Positions 40,910 to 50,335 of a stretch of DNA of 64,000 nt are shown here, one piece after another. The notes beneath the pieces were generated by a model. That model was not told where the DNA came from. It saw only the letters and a program-made list of their open reading frames with translations, and did not search any database. The position numbers and the translations under genes are program-made. The stretch comes from Limnochorda pilosa (GTDB taxonomy: Bacteria; Bacillota; Limnochordia; Limnochordales; Limnochordaceae): NCBI RefSeq assembly GCF_001544015.1, contig NZ_AP014924.1:1922001-1986000 (forward strand). Reading direction: 5' to 3'. How positions within the stretch are numbered: the stretch's first letter is position 1; each line of letters begins with the position of its first letter.

Positions 40910-41620
40910 TCAGCGGGAGCGGATCACGGGCGAGTCGAAGCGAAGGTCGATCTCGGTGGGGCGGGCCCCCCGGGCGTCCAGGTCGCGCAGGACGGCCAGG
41001 AGCACCGGGAGCCTGGATGGGGCCAGGTCCAGACGTCCCAGCTGGACCCGGACCGGGTCCCGCAGGTAGAGGATCACCTCACCCTGCTCGTCCAGGTGGA
41101 GCTCCGAGGCCCGCTGGGAGATGGGCGCGGCCGGCCCCGAGAGAAGCCCGAGAAGCCGCCGTCCTTGCTCGCCGAGCGCGCTCCCGGGCGCGCCCGTTCC
41201 TGCGTCGACCCCGGTGAGGATGGGAAGCGCCCCCTTCCACCCGGGGTCCGCCGGGAAGAGCACCGCGCTCGGGTCCACGGCGAGCCAGGTACCCTCGTTG
41301 GAGAGGAGCGCCAGGGGCCGGCGTTCCACCACGCTCAGGATCACCCCGTCGGGCCAGCGCCGGCGCGCGCGCACGCTGGCCACGCGGGGCTCCTCGCGCA
41401 GGCGCTCCTCAACCGCACCCAGGTCCAGGGTGAAGAGGCTCTCACCCGGCACGAGCCCGCTCATCTGGCGGATCCGCTCGGGGTCCAGGGTCTCCGCCCC
41501 CCGGACCTCCACCTCGGTGAGGGTGAACAGGCTGGACTCCACCAGACTGTAGCTCGCGAGGACCGCGGCGAAAAAGAGGAAGACCAGGAGGTACGTCGAT
41601 CGAGAGGCCGTCGTCTCCAC
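40910..41620 (-). CDS. ftsQ: Cell division protein FtsQ/DivIB
   Basis: About 236 residues. One membrane helix ([18 protein letters not shown]) is followed by the POTRA start [20 protein letters not shown] and then [20 protein letters not shown], a typical FtsQ-type pattern. The C-terminal beta domain contains [14 protein letters not shown]. The start is uncertain: GTG 41618-41620 is used, but a GTG inside the murA 3' end (41707) is in the same frame. It lies between murA and ftsZ as expected. Confidence 0.87.
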   Translation of the reverse strand: METTASRSTYLLVFLFFAAVLASYSLVESSLFTLTEVEVRGAETLDPERIRQMSGLVPGESLFTLDLGAVEERLREEPRVASVRARRRWPDGVILSVVERRPLALLSNEGTWLAVDPSAVLFPADPGWKGALPILTGVDAGTGAPGSALGEQGRRLLGLLSGPAAPISQRASELHLDEQGEVILYLRDPVRVQLGRLDLAPSRLPVLLAVLRDLDARGARPTEIDLRFDSPVIRSR

Positions 41621-41657
41621 CCCTTCCGCCGGGCCCGCGCCGGAGGCTCCGGCGACC

Positions 41658-42998
41658 CTACGCCCAGACCTCGGCCAGCTGGCCGTCTTCCTCGTACACC
41701 TCCGCACCGGCCGCCCGCAACCGGCCCGCCAGGTCTTCGTAGCCCCGGCGGACGTGCTCGATGCCTTCCACGCGGGTGGTTCCCTCGGCCGCCAGCCCAG
41801 CCAGCACCAGCCCGGCCCCCGCCCGCAGATCGCCGGCCTCCACGATGCTCCCTGTCAGCCGGGGAACACCCCGGATCACGGCGGTGCGGCCCTCCACCTG
41901 GATGCTCGCCCCCAGCCGGTTGAACTCGTCGACGTGATTGAAGCGCGCCGTATGCACCGTCTCCGTCACCAGGCTCGTGCCCTGGGCCAGGCAGAGGTAG
42001 GCCATCACCTGGGGCTGCAGGTCCGTGGGGAAGCCTGGGTGGGGCTGGGTCCGAATCTGGAGGGCCCGGGGCCGCTGCGCCGCCCGCAGGACCACCCGCG
42101 CCTCCCGGGGCCGGCCCTCCTCGGCGGGGGCTCCGTTCCCCGGTGTGCCGTTCCGGACCGAGGGCTCCTCCCAGGTGACCCGGCACCCGGCCGCCCGCAG
42201 CCTGGCCACCACCGCCTCCACATGCTCGGGCACCACCGGCCCCACCTCCACGTGGCCGAGGGTGATGGCACCCGCCAGAAGGTAGGTGCCCGCCTCGATG
42301 CGATCGGGGATCACCGCGTGCCGGATCCCCATGAGGCGCCGCACGCCCTCCACCTCCACCGTACCCTGCCCTGCGCCCCTCACCCGGGCTCCCATCCGGT
42401 TGAGAAAACGACCCAGCTCCTCCACTTCGGGTTCCCGGGCCGCATTGAGGATCCGCACGCTCCGGCCGCCCAGGGCCGCCGCGCAGATGAGGTTCTCCGT
42501 GGCCCCCACGCTCGGGTAGTCCAGGTGAATGCAGGCGTCCCGGGGGGTCGTCATCGACGCCTCCACGTACCCGCCTTCGTCCACCACCTGGGCTCCCATC
42601 TCCCGGAAGCCTTCCAGGTGCAGGTCGATGGGCCGGGCGCCGATGGAGCACCCCCCCGGATAGGTGAGCCTGGCCCGGCCCAGCTTGGCCAGAAGCGGGC
42701 CCATCACCTGGAGCGATGCCCGCATCCGGCGGACCAGGCGGTCCGGGGGCTCCCACCGGGAGATCCCCCGAGGGTCGATCTCCAGCACGTGCTCCCCCAA
42801 CCAGCGGCACCGGGCCCCCAGGGCGTCCAGCACCTGGGTCATGGTCTCGATGTCGGTGATACGCGGCACCCGCTCCAGCACCGTGGGGCCGTCGGCCATC
42901 AAGGCCGCGGCCATGAGCTTCAGGCTCGCGTTCTTGGCGCCCGACACGGGCAGGTGCCCTTCAAGACGGCGTCCTCCCTCGATCCGGTAGACCGACAC
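41658..42998 (-). CDS. murA: UDP-N-acetylglucosamine 1-carboxyvinyltransferase
   Basis: 446 residues. It catalyses the first committed peptidoglycan step, enolpyruvyl transfer to UDP-GlcNAc. SGAKNASLKLMAAALMADGP opens the protein. The catalytic loop YPGGCSIGARPIDLHLEGF has Cys117, the fosfomycin target. It is about 25-30 residues longer than usual MurA. The extra length is a charged insert around residues 275-300 before the conserved PHPGFPTDLQPQ. The start overlaps murB by 38 bp. Confidence 0.96.
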   Translation of the reverse strand: MSVYRIEGGRRLEGHLPVSGAKNASLKLMAAALMADGPTVLERVPRITDIETMTQVLDALGARCRWLGEHVLEIDPRGISRWEPPDRLVRRMRASLQVMGPLLAKLGRARLTYPGGCSIGARPIDLHLEGFREMGAQVVDEGGYVEASMTTPRDACIHLDYPSVGATENLICAAALGGRSVRILNAAREPEVEELGRFLNRMGARVRGAGQGTVEVEGVRRLMGIRHAVIPDRIEAGTYLLAGAITLGHVEVGPVVPEHVEAVVARLRAAGCRVTWEEPSVRNGTPGNGAPAEEGRPREARVVLRAAQRPRALQIRTQPHPGFPTDLQPQVMAYLCLAQGTSLVTETVHTARFNHVDEFNRLGASIQVEGRTAVIRGVPRLTGSIVEAGDLRAGAGLVLAGLAAEGTTRVEGIEHVRRGYEDLAGRLRAAGAEVYEEDGQLAEVWA

Positions 42999-43956
42999 CG
43001 GAGCTCACTCCCTCAGGCGCCGGCCAGCCCACCAGGCGGACCTCCAGCTCCAGCCGCACCCCGAACCGCTCCTCCACCGCGTCCCGCATGCGCTCGATGA
43101 GGCGCAAGACGTCGGCCGCCCTGGCCCCGCCGCGGTTGACGATGAAGTTGGCATGAAGGGTCGATACCTGAGCCTGGCCTTCCTCCCAGCCCTTGGCCCC
43201 CACCGCCTCCAGCAGCCTGCCCGCGTACTCCCCGGGCGGGTTCTTGAAGATGCTGCCGGCGTTGTGGGTGCCCAACGGCTGGGTGCGTCTCCGCCGCTCC
43301 ACGTACGCCTGCATCCGGGTGCGGATCGCCTCGGGATCGTCAGGCTGGAGCTCGAGCATCGCCCCCGCGACCACCCAGGGCTCATGCTGGAACCGGCTCC
43401 GCCGGTATCCGAGCCCCAGTTCGGTCACGTCGAAGCGGCGCGGCTCGCCCGCAAGTGAGAAGGCGTCCACCCAACGAAGGGTCTGGCCGATGTTCGACTC
43501 GTGAGCCCCTGCGTTCATCACCACGGCACCGCCCACGGTGCCCGGGATGCCGCCGGCGAACTCGAGCCCCGAAAGGCCCAACCGGGCACAGCGCCCGGCG
43601 AGTCCCGGCAGCGACGCGCCCGCCTCGACCCGCACCAGGGCCCCGTGGAACGCGATCCGTCCCAGCGGGCGGGCGATGCGCACCACTATCCCCGGCACAC
43701 CGTCGTCGGACACGAGCAGGTTGGTCCCGCCTCCCATCACCGTGCATGGCACGCCGGCCGCCGCGGCGGCGCGGAGCAGGCTCTGGAGCAGGTCGGGGGT
43801 GTCGGGCTCCACCAGCAGATCCGCCGGGCCGCCGATGTGAAAGCTGGTGTAGGGTGCGAGCGGCCGGGCCCGAGCACCGCTGGGGCCGGCCTGTTCGGCC
43901 AGGTCCTCGAGCGCGGCCTGCCAGGATCCTGCGGCCTCCCCCCTCTCGCGGCTCAT
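42961..43956 (-). CDS. murB: UDP-N-acetylmuramate dehydrogenase
   Basis: 331 residues, the FAD-dependent reduction step to UDP-MurNAc. FAD-domain motifs are YTSFHIGGPADLLVEP, VMGGGTNLLVSDDGVPGIVV and LEFAGGIPGTVGGAVVMNAG. The C-terminal domain carries THNAGSIFKNPPG and VSTLHANFIVNRGGA. It overlaps murC by four bases (ATGA-type coupling) and murA by 38. Confidence 0.96.
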   Translation of the reverse strand: MSRERGEAAGSWQAALEDLAEQAGPSGARARPLAPYTSFHIGGPADLLVEPDTPDLLQSLLRAAAAAGVPCTVMGGGTNLLVSDDGVPGIVVRIARPLGRIAFHGALVRVEAGASLPGLAGRCARLGLSGLEFAGGIPGTVGGAVVMNAGAHESNIGQTLRWVDAFSLAGEPRRFDVTELGLGYRRSRFQHEPWVVAGAMLELQPDDPEAIRTRMQAYVERRRRTQPLGTHNAGSIFKNPPGEYAGRLLEAVGAKGWEEGQAQVSTLHANFIVNRGGARAADVLRLIERMRDAVEERFGVRLELEVRLVGWPAPEGVSSGVGLPDRGRTPS

Positions 43957-45377
43957 GGGCCAGGCACCTCCCGCCCGGATCCGTCGTCCTGAGCCCGCGG
44001 GGCGGGCACTGGGTCGGGCGCGCGTCCTTCACTCAACCGACGAACCACCGCCCGGCCGATCGCGTCCACGTCGCCGGCCCCCACGGTGAGGAGAAGGTCG
44101 CCCGGGCGTAGAGCTTCCACCACCCGCTCCACCAGGCGGCCCGGGTCCGGTTCGAAGACCAGAGGTCCCTTCCGAACCGCTCCCACGGTGCGGGCCAGAC
44201 GCGCACCCGTCACGCCCGGTATGGGATCCTCGTCGGCGGCATAGATCTCGGTCAGGAAGAGGAGGTCCGCATCGGCGAAGGCTCCGGCGAAAGCCGCCTC
44301 CAGCCTCTGGGTCCGGGTGTACCGGTGAGGCTGGAAGACCACCACCAATCGCCCCGGGTGGGTTCGCGCGGCCGCGAGCGTGGCCGCGACCTCGGTCGGG
44401 TGGTGCGCGTAGTCGTCGATCACCCGAACGCCCCCTACCTCCGCCACCAGCTGGAAGCGCCTCTCGGCGCCTCGGTACACGGCCAGGGCGCTCGCAACCC
44501 GCTCGAAGGGCAGATCCAGGAGTCGGGCCACGGCGACGGCCGCAAGGGCATTGGCTATGTTATGCCTGCCCGGCACCCGGAGTGTTACGACCCCCAGGCG
44601 GCCCGCCGCCCGGTCCACGACGGTGAAGCGGCCCCCGCCGTTCTCGAAGGTCACGTCTTCCGCTCGCAGCCCCGCGCCGGGGGCCAGGCCGTAGGTGGCG
44701 GCAGCCGGCGCCTCTCCGGCCAGGGAGGCCGCGGTGGCATCGTCCGCGCACAGGACGGCGCTCCCGCCGGGCCGCACCTGTCCCACGAAGGAGCGAAAGG
44801 CGTCCACGATGGCCTCAAAGGAACCGTAGTGCTCCAGATGGTCCGGCTCCACGTTGGTCACCACGGCCACGTCGGGGTGGAAGAGCAGGAACGACCGGTC
44901 GCTCTCGTCCACCTCGGCCACCACCGGCCCTCGGCCGAGTCGGGCGCTGCCCCCGAGCTGGGGGACCTCCGCCCCCACCGCGTACCCCGGGTCCAGCCCC
45001 GCCTCGGCCAGCACCAGCGCCGTCATGGCCGTGGTGGTGGTCTTGCCGTGGGTGCCCGAGACCGCGATGAGGCTCCGACCTTCCAGCACCTGGGCCAGCA
45101 CCTGGGCCCGGTGCTCCACGGGCAGGCCCCTTCGCCGGGCCGCCTGGAGCTCCGGGTTGTCGGCAGCGATGGCCGTGGAGACCACCACCCGCTCGGCCCC
45201 GGTCAGGTGCTCGGCGGCGTGCCCCACGTAGACGCGCACGCCCATGCGGCGCAGGCTCTCCAGCCTGGACGAAGCCCTCCGGTCGGAGCCCTGCACCCGG
45301 TGGCCCGCCTCGGCCAGGAGCCGCGCCAGCCCGCTCATCCCCGACCCGCCGATTCCGATCAGATGGTAGACGGCCAC
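43953..45377 (-). CDS. murC: UDP-N-acetylmuramate--L-alanine ligase
   Basis: 474 residues, adding L-Ala to UDP-MurNAc. It contains LIGIGGSGMSGLARLL, the P-loop VSGTHGKTTTTAM, TNVEPDHLEHYGSFEAIVDA and DDYAHHPTEVAATLAAAR. Full length. The C-terminal 25 residues are a non-conserved tail overlapping murB. Confidence 0.97.
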   Translation of the reverse strand: MAVYHLIGIGGSGMSGLARLLAEAGHRVQGSDRRASSRLESLRRMGVRVYVGHAAEHLTGAERVVVSTAIAADNPELQAARRRGLPVEHRAQVLAQVLEGRSLIAVSGTHGKTTTTAMTALVLAEAGLDPGYAVGAEVPQLGGSARLGRGPVVAEVDESDRSFLLFHPDVAVVTNVEPDHLEHYGSFEAIVDAFRSFVGQVRPGGSAVLCADDATAASLAGEAPAAATYGLAPGAGLRAEDVTFENGGGRFTVVDRAAGRLGVVTLRVPGRHNIANALAAVAVARLLDLPFERVASALAVYRGAERRFQLVAEVGGVRVIDDYAHHPTEVAATLAAARTHPGRLVVVFQPHRYTRTQRLEAAFAGAFADADLLFLTEIYAADEDPIPGVTGARLARTVGAVRKGPLVFEPDPGRLVERVVEALRPGDLLLTVGAGDVDAIGRAVVRRLSEGRAPDPVPAPRAQDDGSGREVPGP

Positions 45378-45500
45378 ACCCCTACCGCTCCTTCGCGCCT
45401 CCCCCGAGGCCCCCCGAACCCTTCATCGTATGGTGGTTCCGGACCAGCGGAGCTTCTCCTGTTCCCGGACCCGGCCAGCCCGGGTAGAGGGTCCGGCTCG

Positions 45501-46772
45501 TTACCCCGGCGGGCCGGCCGCCCCGCGGCCCCCGGCCAGGTCGCGCACGAGCTCGGCCAGGGTGCGGGCCGCCTCAGGGCGACCCAGTCGACGGCTGGCC
45601 CGCCGCATCTCCTGGAGGCGTCCGGCGTCGTTCAGGAGGCTGGTCAGCTCACGCGCCAGGCGCTCCCCCGAAAGCTCGGCCTGGGGAAGCACCCGGGCCG
45701 CGCCCGCCCGCGCCAGCTCCGCCGCGTTTTCGGCCTGATGGGCTTCGGTGGCGGCCGCGAAGGGCACCAGCAGGGCCGGGACCCCCAGGGCCGTCAGCTC
45801 GGCGGCGGTGCTGCCGCCCGCCCGGGAGCAAACCAGGTCGGCCGCGGCCATGGCGTCGGCCACCTCTTCCAGGTAGGGCACCACCCGCCAGCCCTTCCAC
45901 CTAATCTCCCGCGGGCCCGTTTGGACCATGCGGACCTGCCGCCAGGCCTCGGCGACCCGGTCGAACTCGCCGGCTCCCGTCTGGTGGATCACCTGGAGGC
46001 CGGGCACAGCCGCCTCCAGGCGCTCGCGGGCGTCCAGCAACGCCTCGTTCAAGGCCCTGGCCCCCTGGCTGCCCCCCAGCACCAGGAGCGTCGGGCGTCC
46101 CGCCTCCAGGCCGAAGCGGCGCCGCGCCCGGGACGCCTCCGCCCTCAGGACCCCGGCGCGGATGGGGTTGCCCGTCACCGTCACCCGTTCCGGCCGGGGA
46201 AAGCGCGCCGCAGCCGCCGTGAAGCCGACCGCCACGCGGTCCACGAAGCGGGCGGCCATCCGGTTGGCCACCCCCGGCCGGGCGTTGGCCTCGTGCGCCA
46301 GGGTCGGCACCCGCAGCAGGTGTGCGCCCAGCAGGACGGGCCCCGTCAGGTAGCCCCCCATCCCCACGGCCACGTGCGGCCGGAGCCCGGCCACGAGGAG
46401 CAGGGCCCTCGCCAGCGCGTACCCGTTCACTGCGAGGGCGCACGCCCAGGCGGGCCACTGGCGGGGACCCCTGCCGCGGGGAAAGCCGCTGGAGGGCAAG
46501 GTCACCAGAGGATAGCCGGCCGGCGGGATCACACGCTCCTCCAGGCCCCGCCGGGTGCCGGCGAAGACGACCCGAGCCCGCCAGCCTTCCCGGGAAGCCC
46601 TCTCCCTCAAGGCGTCGGCCAGGGAGAGGCCCGGGTAGATGTGGCCGCCCGTCCCCCCGGCCACGATGAGCACCCGCAGCTCGCCGCCTGCCGGGCGCGC
46701 CGCCCCATCGCGGCCGTGACCCAGTCGCCGCCCCGTTCCTTGGCGCTGCGCCGTCCGCCCCGAGCCCTTCAT
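45501..46772 (-). CDS. murG: Undecaprenyl-PP-MurNAc-pentapeptide GlcNAc transferase
   Basis: 423 residues, the GT28 enzyme forming lipid II. Motifs are VAGGTGGHIYPGLSLADAL, VGMGGYLTGPVLLGAHLL, VLGGSQGARALNEALL and CSRAGGSTAAELTALGVPAL. The ATG at 46770-46772 overlaps the ftsW stop (ATGA). The first 32 residues before the Rossmann strand are a basic extension. A 123-bp gap separates it from murC. Confidence 0.96.
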   Translation of the reverse strand: MKGSGRTAQRQGTGRRLGHGRDGAARPAGGELRVLIVAGGTGGHIYPGLSLADALRERASREGWRARVVFAGTRRGLEERVIPPAGYPLVTLPSSGFPRGRGPRQWPAWACALAVNGYALARALLLVAGLRPHVAVGMGGYLTGPVLLGAHLLRVPTLAHEANARPGVANRMAARFVDRVAVGFTAAAARFPRPERVTVTGNPIRAGVLRAEASRARRRFGLEAGRPTLLVLGGSQGARALNEALLDARERLEAAVPGLQVIHQTGAGEFDRVAEAWRQVRMVQTGPREIRWKGWRVVPYLEEVADAMAAADLVCSRAGGSTAAELTALGVPALLVPFAAATEAHQAENAAELARAGAARVLPQAELSGERLARELTSLLNDAGRLQEMRRASRRLGRPEAARTLAELVRDLAGGRGAAGPPG

Positions 46773-47866
46773 CCCCGCACCTGCCGGGAGATGTTCAGGA
46801 GGATCCCCACCCCGGTGAGGGTGATCAGCAGCGACGAGCCGCCGAAGCTGATGAAAGGCAGGGTGATACCGGTCACGGGCAGTACCGCCGTCACCACGCC
46901 CACGTTCAGCAGCGCCTGGAAAACGATCATGGTGGTGATGCCCACGGCGAGGAGGGAGCCGTAGAGGTCCGGTGCCTTCAGGGCCAGGCGGTAGCCCCGC
47001 CAGGCCAGGACGAAGAAGAGGCCCACCACCAGCAGGCTCCCCAGGAGCCCGAACTCCTCGCTCAGAATGGCGAAGATGAAGTCGGTGTGCTGCTCGGGAA
47101 GGTAGGCGAACTTCTGGCGGCTCTGACCCAGCCCCACGCCGAAGACGCCCCCGGAGCCGATGGCCAAGAGCGACTGGATGACGTTCCAACCCGAGTCGAG
47201 CGGGTCCGCCCAGGGATCCACGAAGGCGAGGAGCCGGCGCATGCGGTACGGCTCGGCCCAGATCAGGTAGGCCAGACCGGGGAGGGCGGCCGCGCCCAGG
47301 GCAGCCAGGTGCGCGAGCCGGGCGCCCCCGGCGAAGAAGAGGACCGCCGCGGTGGCCGCCATGGCCACTGCGGTGCCGAAGTCCGGCTCGGCCAGGATCA
47401 GGAGGAAGCCCAGCCCCGTCACCGCCAGGCCTGGGACGAGCCCCCGCACGAACTCCTGCACCCGCGGCCCGGCGGCCGAGAGGTACGCCGCCAGGAAGAG
47501 GATGACCGAGAGCTTGAAGAGCTCCGACGGCTGGACATTCAGCAGCCCCAGGTCGATCCAGCGGCGTGAGCCGCCGATCTCGTGCCCCACCAGCAAGACC
47601 AGCACCAGCCCCGCGACCGAAACGGCCAGGGCGGGAAGCGCCAGCCCGCGCAGCCGGTGGTAGTCCACCCGGCTCATCACCCACATGGCGGCCAGACCGG
47701 CCACGGTCCAGAGGAGCTGCCGCTTGAAGTAGTAGGTCGCGTCGTGCCGCTCCACCAGGCTGCTGACGCTGGACGCGCTGAACACGGCCACCAGGCCCAC
47801 GCCCAGCAGCACCAGGGAGACCGCCAGCAGGGGCAGGTCCAGTGGGGCGCTCTCCTCCCTGTTCAT
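46769..47866 (-). CDS. ftsW: SEDS peptidoglycan polymerase FtsW
   Basis: 365 residues with about ten helices. SEDS motifs are RRWIDLGLLNVQPSELFKLS, ILAEPDFGTAVA, FAILSEEFGLLGS and LPFISFGGSSLL. It polymerises septal glycan with the class B PBP. The start is ATG 47864-47866 with GGGGGTGA. It directly follows mraY with no murD between them. Confidence 0.96.
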   Translation of the reverse strand: MNREESAPLDLPLLAVSLVLLGVGLVAVFSASSVSSLVERHDATYYFKRQLLWTVAGLAAMWVMSRVDYHRLRGLALPALAVSVAGLVLVLLVGHEIGGSRRWIDLGLLNVQPSELFKLSVILFLAAYLSAAGPRVQEFVRGLVPGLAVTGLGFLLILAEPDFGTAVAMAATAAVLFFAGGARLAHLAALGAAALPGLAYLIWAEPYRMRRLLAFVDPWADPLDSGWNVIQSLLAIGSGGVFGVGLGQSRQKFAYLPEQHTDFIFAILSEEFGLLGSLLVVGLFFVLAWRGYRLALKAPDLYGSLLAVGITTMIVFQALLNVGVVTAVLPVTGITLPFISFGGSSLLITLTGVGILLNISRQVRG

Positions 47867-47919
47867 CCGCGTCTCACCCCCGGTTACGGTGTACGAGCCC
47901 GGGGCTGCTCTCATGCCGG

Positions 47920-48900
47920 CTACCAGAGGATCCCCGGAACCGCCGCCAGCCCCAGGACCCCCCCGACCAGGGCAGCGATCCAGAACCGGGCCACCACCTG
48001 ATCCTCCTGCCAGCCCAGGAGCTCGAAGTGGTGGTGCAGCGGGCTCATGCGCAGGAGCCGCCGGCCTCGCGTGAGCCGGAAGTAGACCACCTGTGCGATC
48101 ACCGACAGCGCTTCGGCCACGAAGAGAACGCCCACCAGGGGCAAGAGGAGCACCGTGCCGCTCAGCACCGTTACCGCCGCCAGCGCCGCCCCCAGGCCCA
48201 GACTGCCCGTGTCGCCCATGAAGATCTGAGCGGGGTGGGCGTTGAACCAGAGAAAGCCCAGGGCGGCCGCGCCCACCGCGGCCGCCAGGATCGCCAGGTC
48301 CGGAGCGCCCTGGTGGAGCATCACGCCCGCGAGGATCGCCGAGGCGACGGCGGTGCTGCCCGCCGCGAGGCCGTCCAGCCCGTCGGTGAGGTTGACCGCG
48401 TTGGCGCTGCCCACCACCGCGACAAAGTCCAGCGTCAGGAGGAGCCCGGCAGGTACGAGCCAGGGCTCCCGTGAAAAGGGTACCAGGATGCTGGCGGATT
48501 CCCCCACCCGGGTGAGATGGAAGAGCGCCACCAGCAAAGCGAAGAAGGCTTGTCCCACAAGCTTCTCCCGGGCGCGAAGCCCCAGGCTCCGGCGGAGCGC
48601 GACCTTGCGGTAGTCGTCCAGAAAGCCGATGGCACCGTACCCCAGCGTGACCAGCAGCGCCATGAGGAGCGGCTCGGTCACCGGCCCCACCAGCAGGCTC
48701 ACCGCCGCGGCCGCGAGGAGGACCACCAGGCCACCCATGGTGGGGATCCCCGCCTTCTCCTGGTGGCGCCGGGGTCCCTCGGAGCGGATCCTCTGGCCCA
48801 CCTGGTGGCGTCGCAGGTAGCCGATGAGGGGCCTTTCGAAAAGGAGCACCAGCCCCAGCGAGGCCCCCGCCCCCACCAACACCCGCAGCTCAGGGCTCAT
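47920..48900 (-). CDS. mraY: Phospho-MurNAc-pentapeptide transferase MraY
   Basis: 326 residues, forming lipid I. MraY motifs are GAIGFLDDYRKV (catalytic Asp pair), ANAVNLTDGLDGLAAGSTAV and LLRMSPLHHHFELLGWQEDQ. Ten membrane helices. The start ATG overlaps the murF stop by 11 bases. Confidence 0.97.
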   Translation of the reverse strand: MSPELRVLVGAGASLGLVLLFERPLIGYLRRHQVGQRIRSEGPRRHQEKAGIPTMGGLVVLLAAAAVSLLVGPVTEPLLMALLVTLGYGAIGFLDDYRKVALRRSLGLRAREKLVGQAFFALLVALFHLTRVGESASILVPFSREPWLVPAGLLLTLDFVAVVGSANAVNLTDGLDGLAAGSTAVASAILAGVMLHQGAPDLAILAAAVGAAALGFLWFNAHPAQIFMGDTGSLGLGAALAAVTVLSGTVLLLPLVGVLFVAEALSVIAQVVYFRLTRGRRLLRMSPLHHHFELLGWQEDQVVARFWIAALVGGVLGLAAVPGILW

Positions 48901-50335
48901 GCCGCCTCGTCTCCTCCTCCGCCAGACGGGCCACCACCCGCTCGAGCCCCAGACCGCGGGAGGCTTTCACCAAGACCGTGTCGCCCGGCCGCGACAGGGC
49001 CAGGGCCAGCTCCGCCGCCTCCTCCCAGCCGGCGGCGGTGTGGATGCGCGCAGGGTCCATGCCGGCCCCGCGGGCCCCGGCGGCCACGTCGCCTGCCCGC
49101 TCCCCCGTCACCACCAGGAAGTCCAGGCCGGCGGCCGCGGCTCTCTCCCCCAACCGCACGTGCTCGTCGCGGGCGACGGCCCCCAGCTCCAGCATGTCGC
49201 CCAGCACCGCGCCCTTCCTCCCCTGCGCCACCTGCTGGAGCACCTCCAGGGCGGCGGCCATGGAGGCCGGGCTCGCGTTGTAGGCGTCGTTGATCACCCG
49301 CCGCCCCTGGGCCTCGGTGGTCTCCAGCCGCAGCTTGGGCGCCTGGGCCTCGGCCAGGGCCCCGGCCACCTCGTCGAGCTCGAACCCCAGGGCCAGCCCG
49401 GCCGCCGCGGCCGCGACGGCGTTCACCACATTGTGGCGCCCCAGCAAGGGCAAGCGAACGGATGTGCTCGCCTCGACCCCGGCGCCCCGCCAGACCAGCC
49501 GGAAGTCCATCCCTTGCCCGTGGGGGCGCACGTCCCGGGCCGAAGCATCCCCTTGCTCCAGGCCGAAGGTGACCACCCGCGCGGCCGTCCGGCGGCGCAT
49601 GCCCAGAACCCGCGAGTCCTCCGCGTTGAGCACCGCCACGCCTTCCTGGGGCAGTGCCTCGACCAGCTCGGCCTTGGCGGCGGTGATGGCCTCCATGGAG
49701 CCCAGGAGCTCCAGGTGCACCGGCCCCACGTTGGTGACGATGCCCACGCTGGGCCGGGCCATCCGGCAGAGGCGCGCGATTTCACCCGCGCCCCGCATCC
49801 CCATCTCCACCACCAGCGCCTCGAACTCGGGCCCCAGCTCCAGCAGCGTGAGGGGCAGCCCCACGTCGTTGTTGAAGTTGCCGGGCGAGCGTAGCGTCCG
49901 CCAGCGGCTGCCCAGGATCCGGGCCACCAGCTCCTTGGTGGTGGTTTTCCCGTTGCTGCCCGTGACCGCTACCACCGGGACGCGATGCCGGGCCCGGTGG
50001 GCCTCCGCCAGGCGGTGGAACGCCTCCCACGAGCTCCCGGGAACGCCCACCAGGAACGCCCCACGCCAGAGATCGTGCCGGGCCACCAGACGCCTCACGG
50101 CTTCGGCCCGCTCGTGCGAACCCTCCTCGGTGAGGGCTCCGCCCGCCCCCTCCTCCACCGCCTCCTCGATGAAGCGGTGCCCGTCCAGCCGCTCGCCCTT
50201 CAGCGGGATGAAAAGCTGCCCGGCGGCGACGCTCCGGCTGTCGGTGGAGACGCCCCGGACCCGCCCTTCGGAGGGGCCGGCCAGCACCCTCCCGCCCACG
50301 AGGCGGGCCAGCTCGGCGGCCGTCAGCTCAAGCAC
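48890..50335 (-). CDS. murF: UDP-MurNAc-tripeptide--D-Ala-D-Ala ligase
   Basis: 481 residues. P-loop VAVTGSNGKTTTKELVARIL, then LRSPGNFNNDVGLPLTLLEL and NDAYNASPASMAAALEVL identify MurF. The start is GTG 50333-50335, overlapping the murE stop by eight bases, with GGAG upstream; the longer frame is antisense noise. Confidence 0.96.
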   Translation of the reverse strand: MLELTAAELARLVGGRVLAGPSEGRVRGVSTDSRSVAAGQLFIPLKGERLDGHRFIEEAVEEGAGGALTEEGSHERAEAVRRLVARHDLWRGAFLVGVPGSSWEAFHRLAEAHRARHRVPVVAVTGSNGKTTTKELVARILGSRWRTLRSPGNFNNDVGLPLTLLELGPEFEALVVEMGMRGAGEIARLCRMARPSVGIVTNVGPVHLELLGSMEAITAAKAELVEALPQEGVAVLNAEDSRVLGMRRRTAARVVTFGLEQGDASARDVRPHGQGMDFRLVWRGAGVEASTSVRLPLLGRHNVVNAVAAAAAGLALGFELDEVAGALAEAQAPKLRLETTEAQGRRVINDAYNASPASMAAALEVLQQVAQGRKGAVLGDMLELGAVARDEHVRLGERAAAAGLDFLVVTGERAGDVAAGARGAGMDPARIHTAAGWEEAAELALALSRPGDTVLVKASRGLGLERVVARLAEEETRRHEP

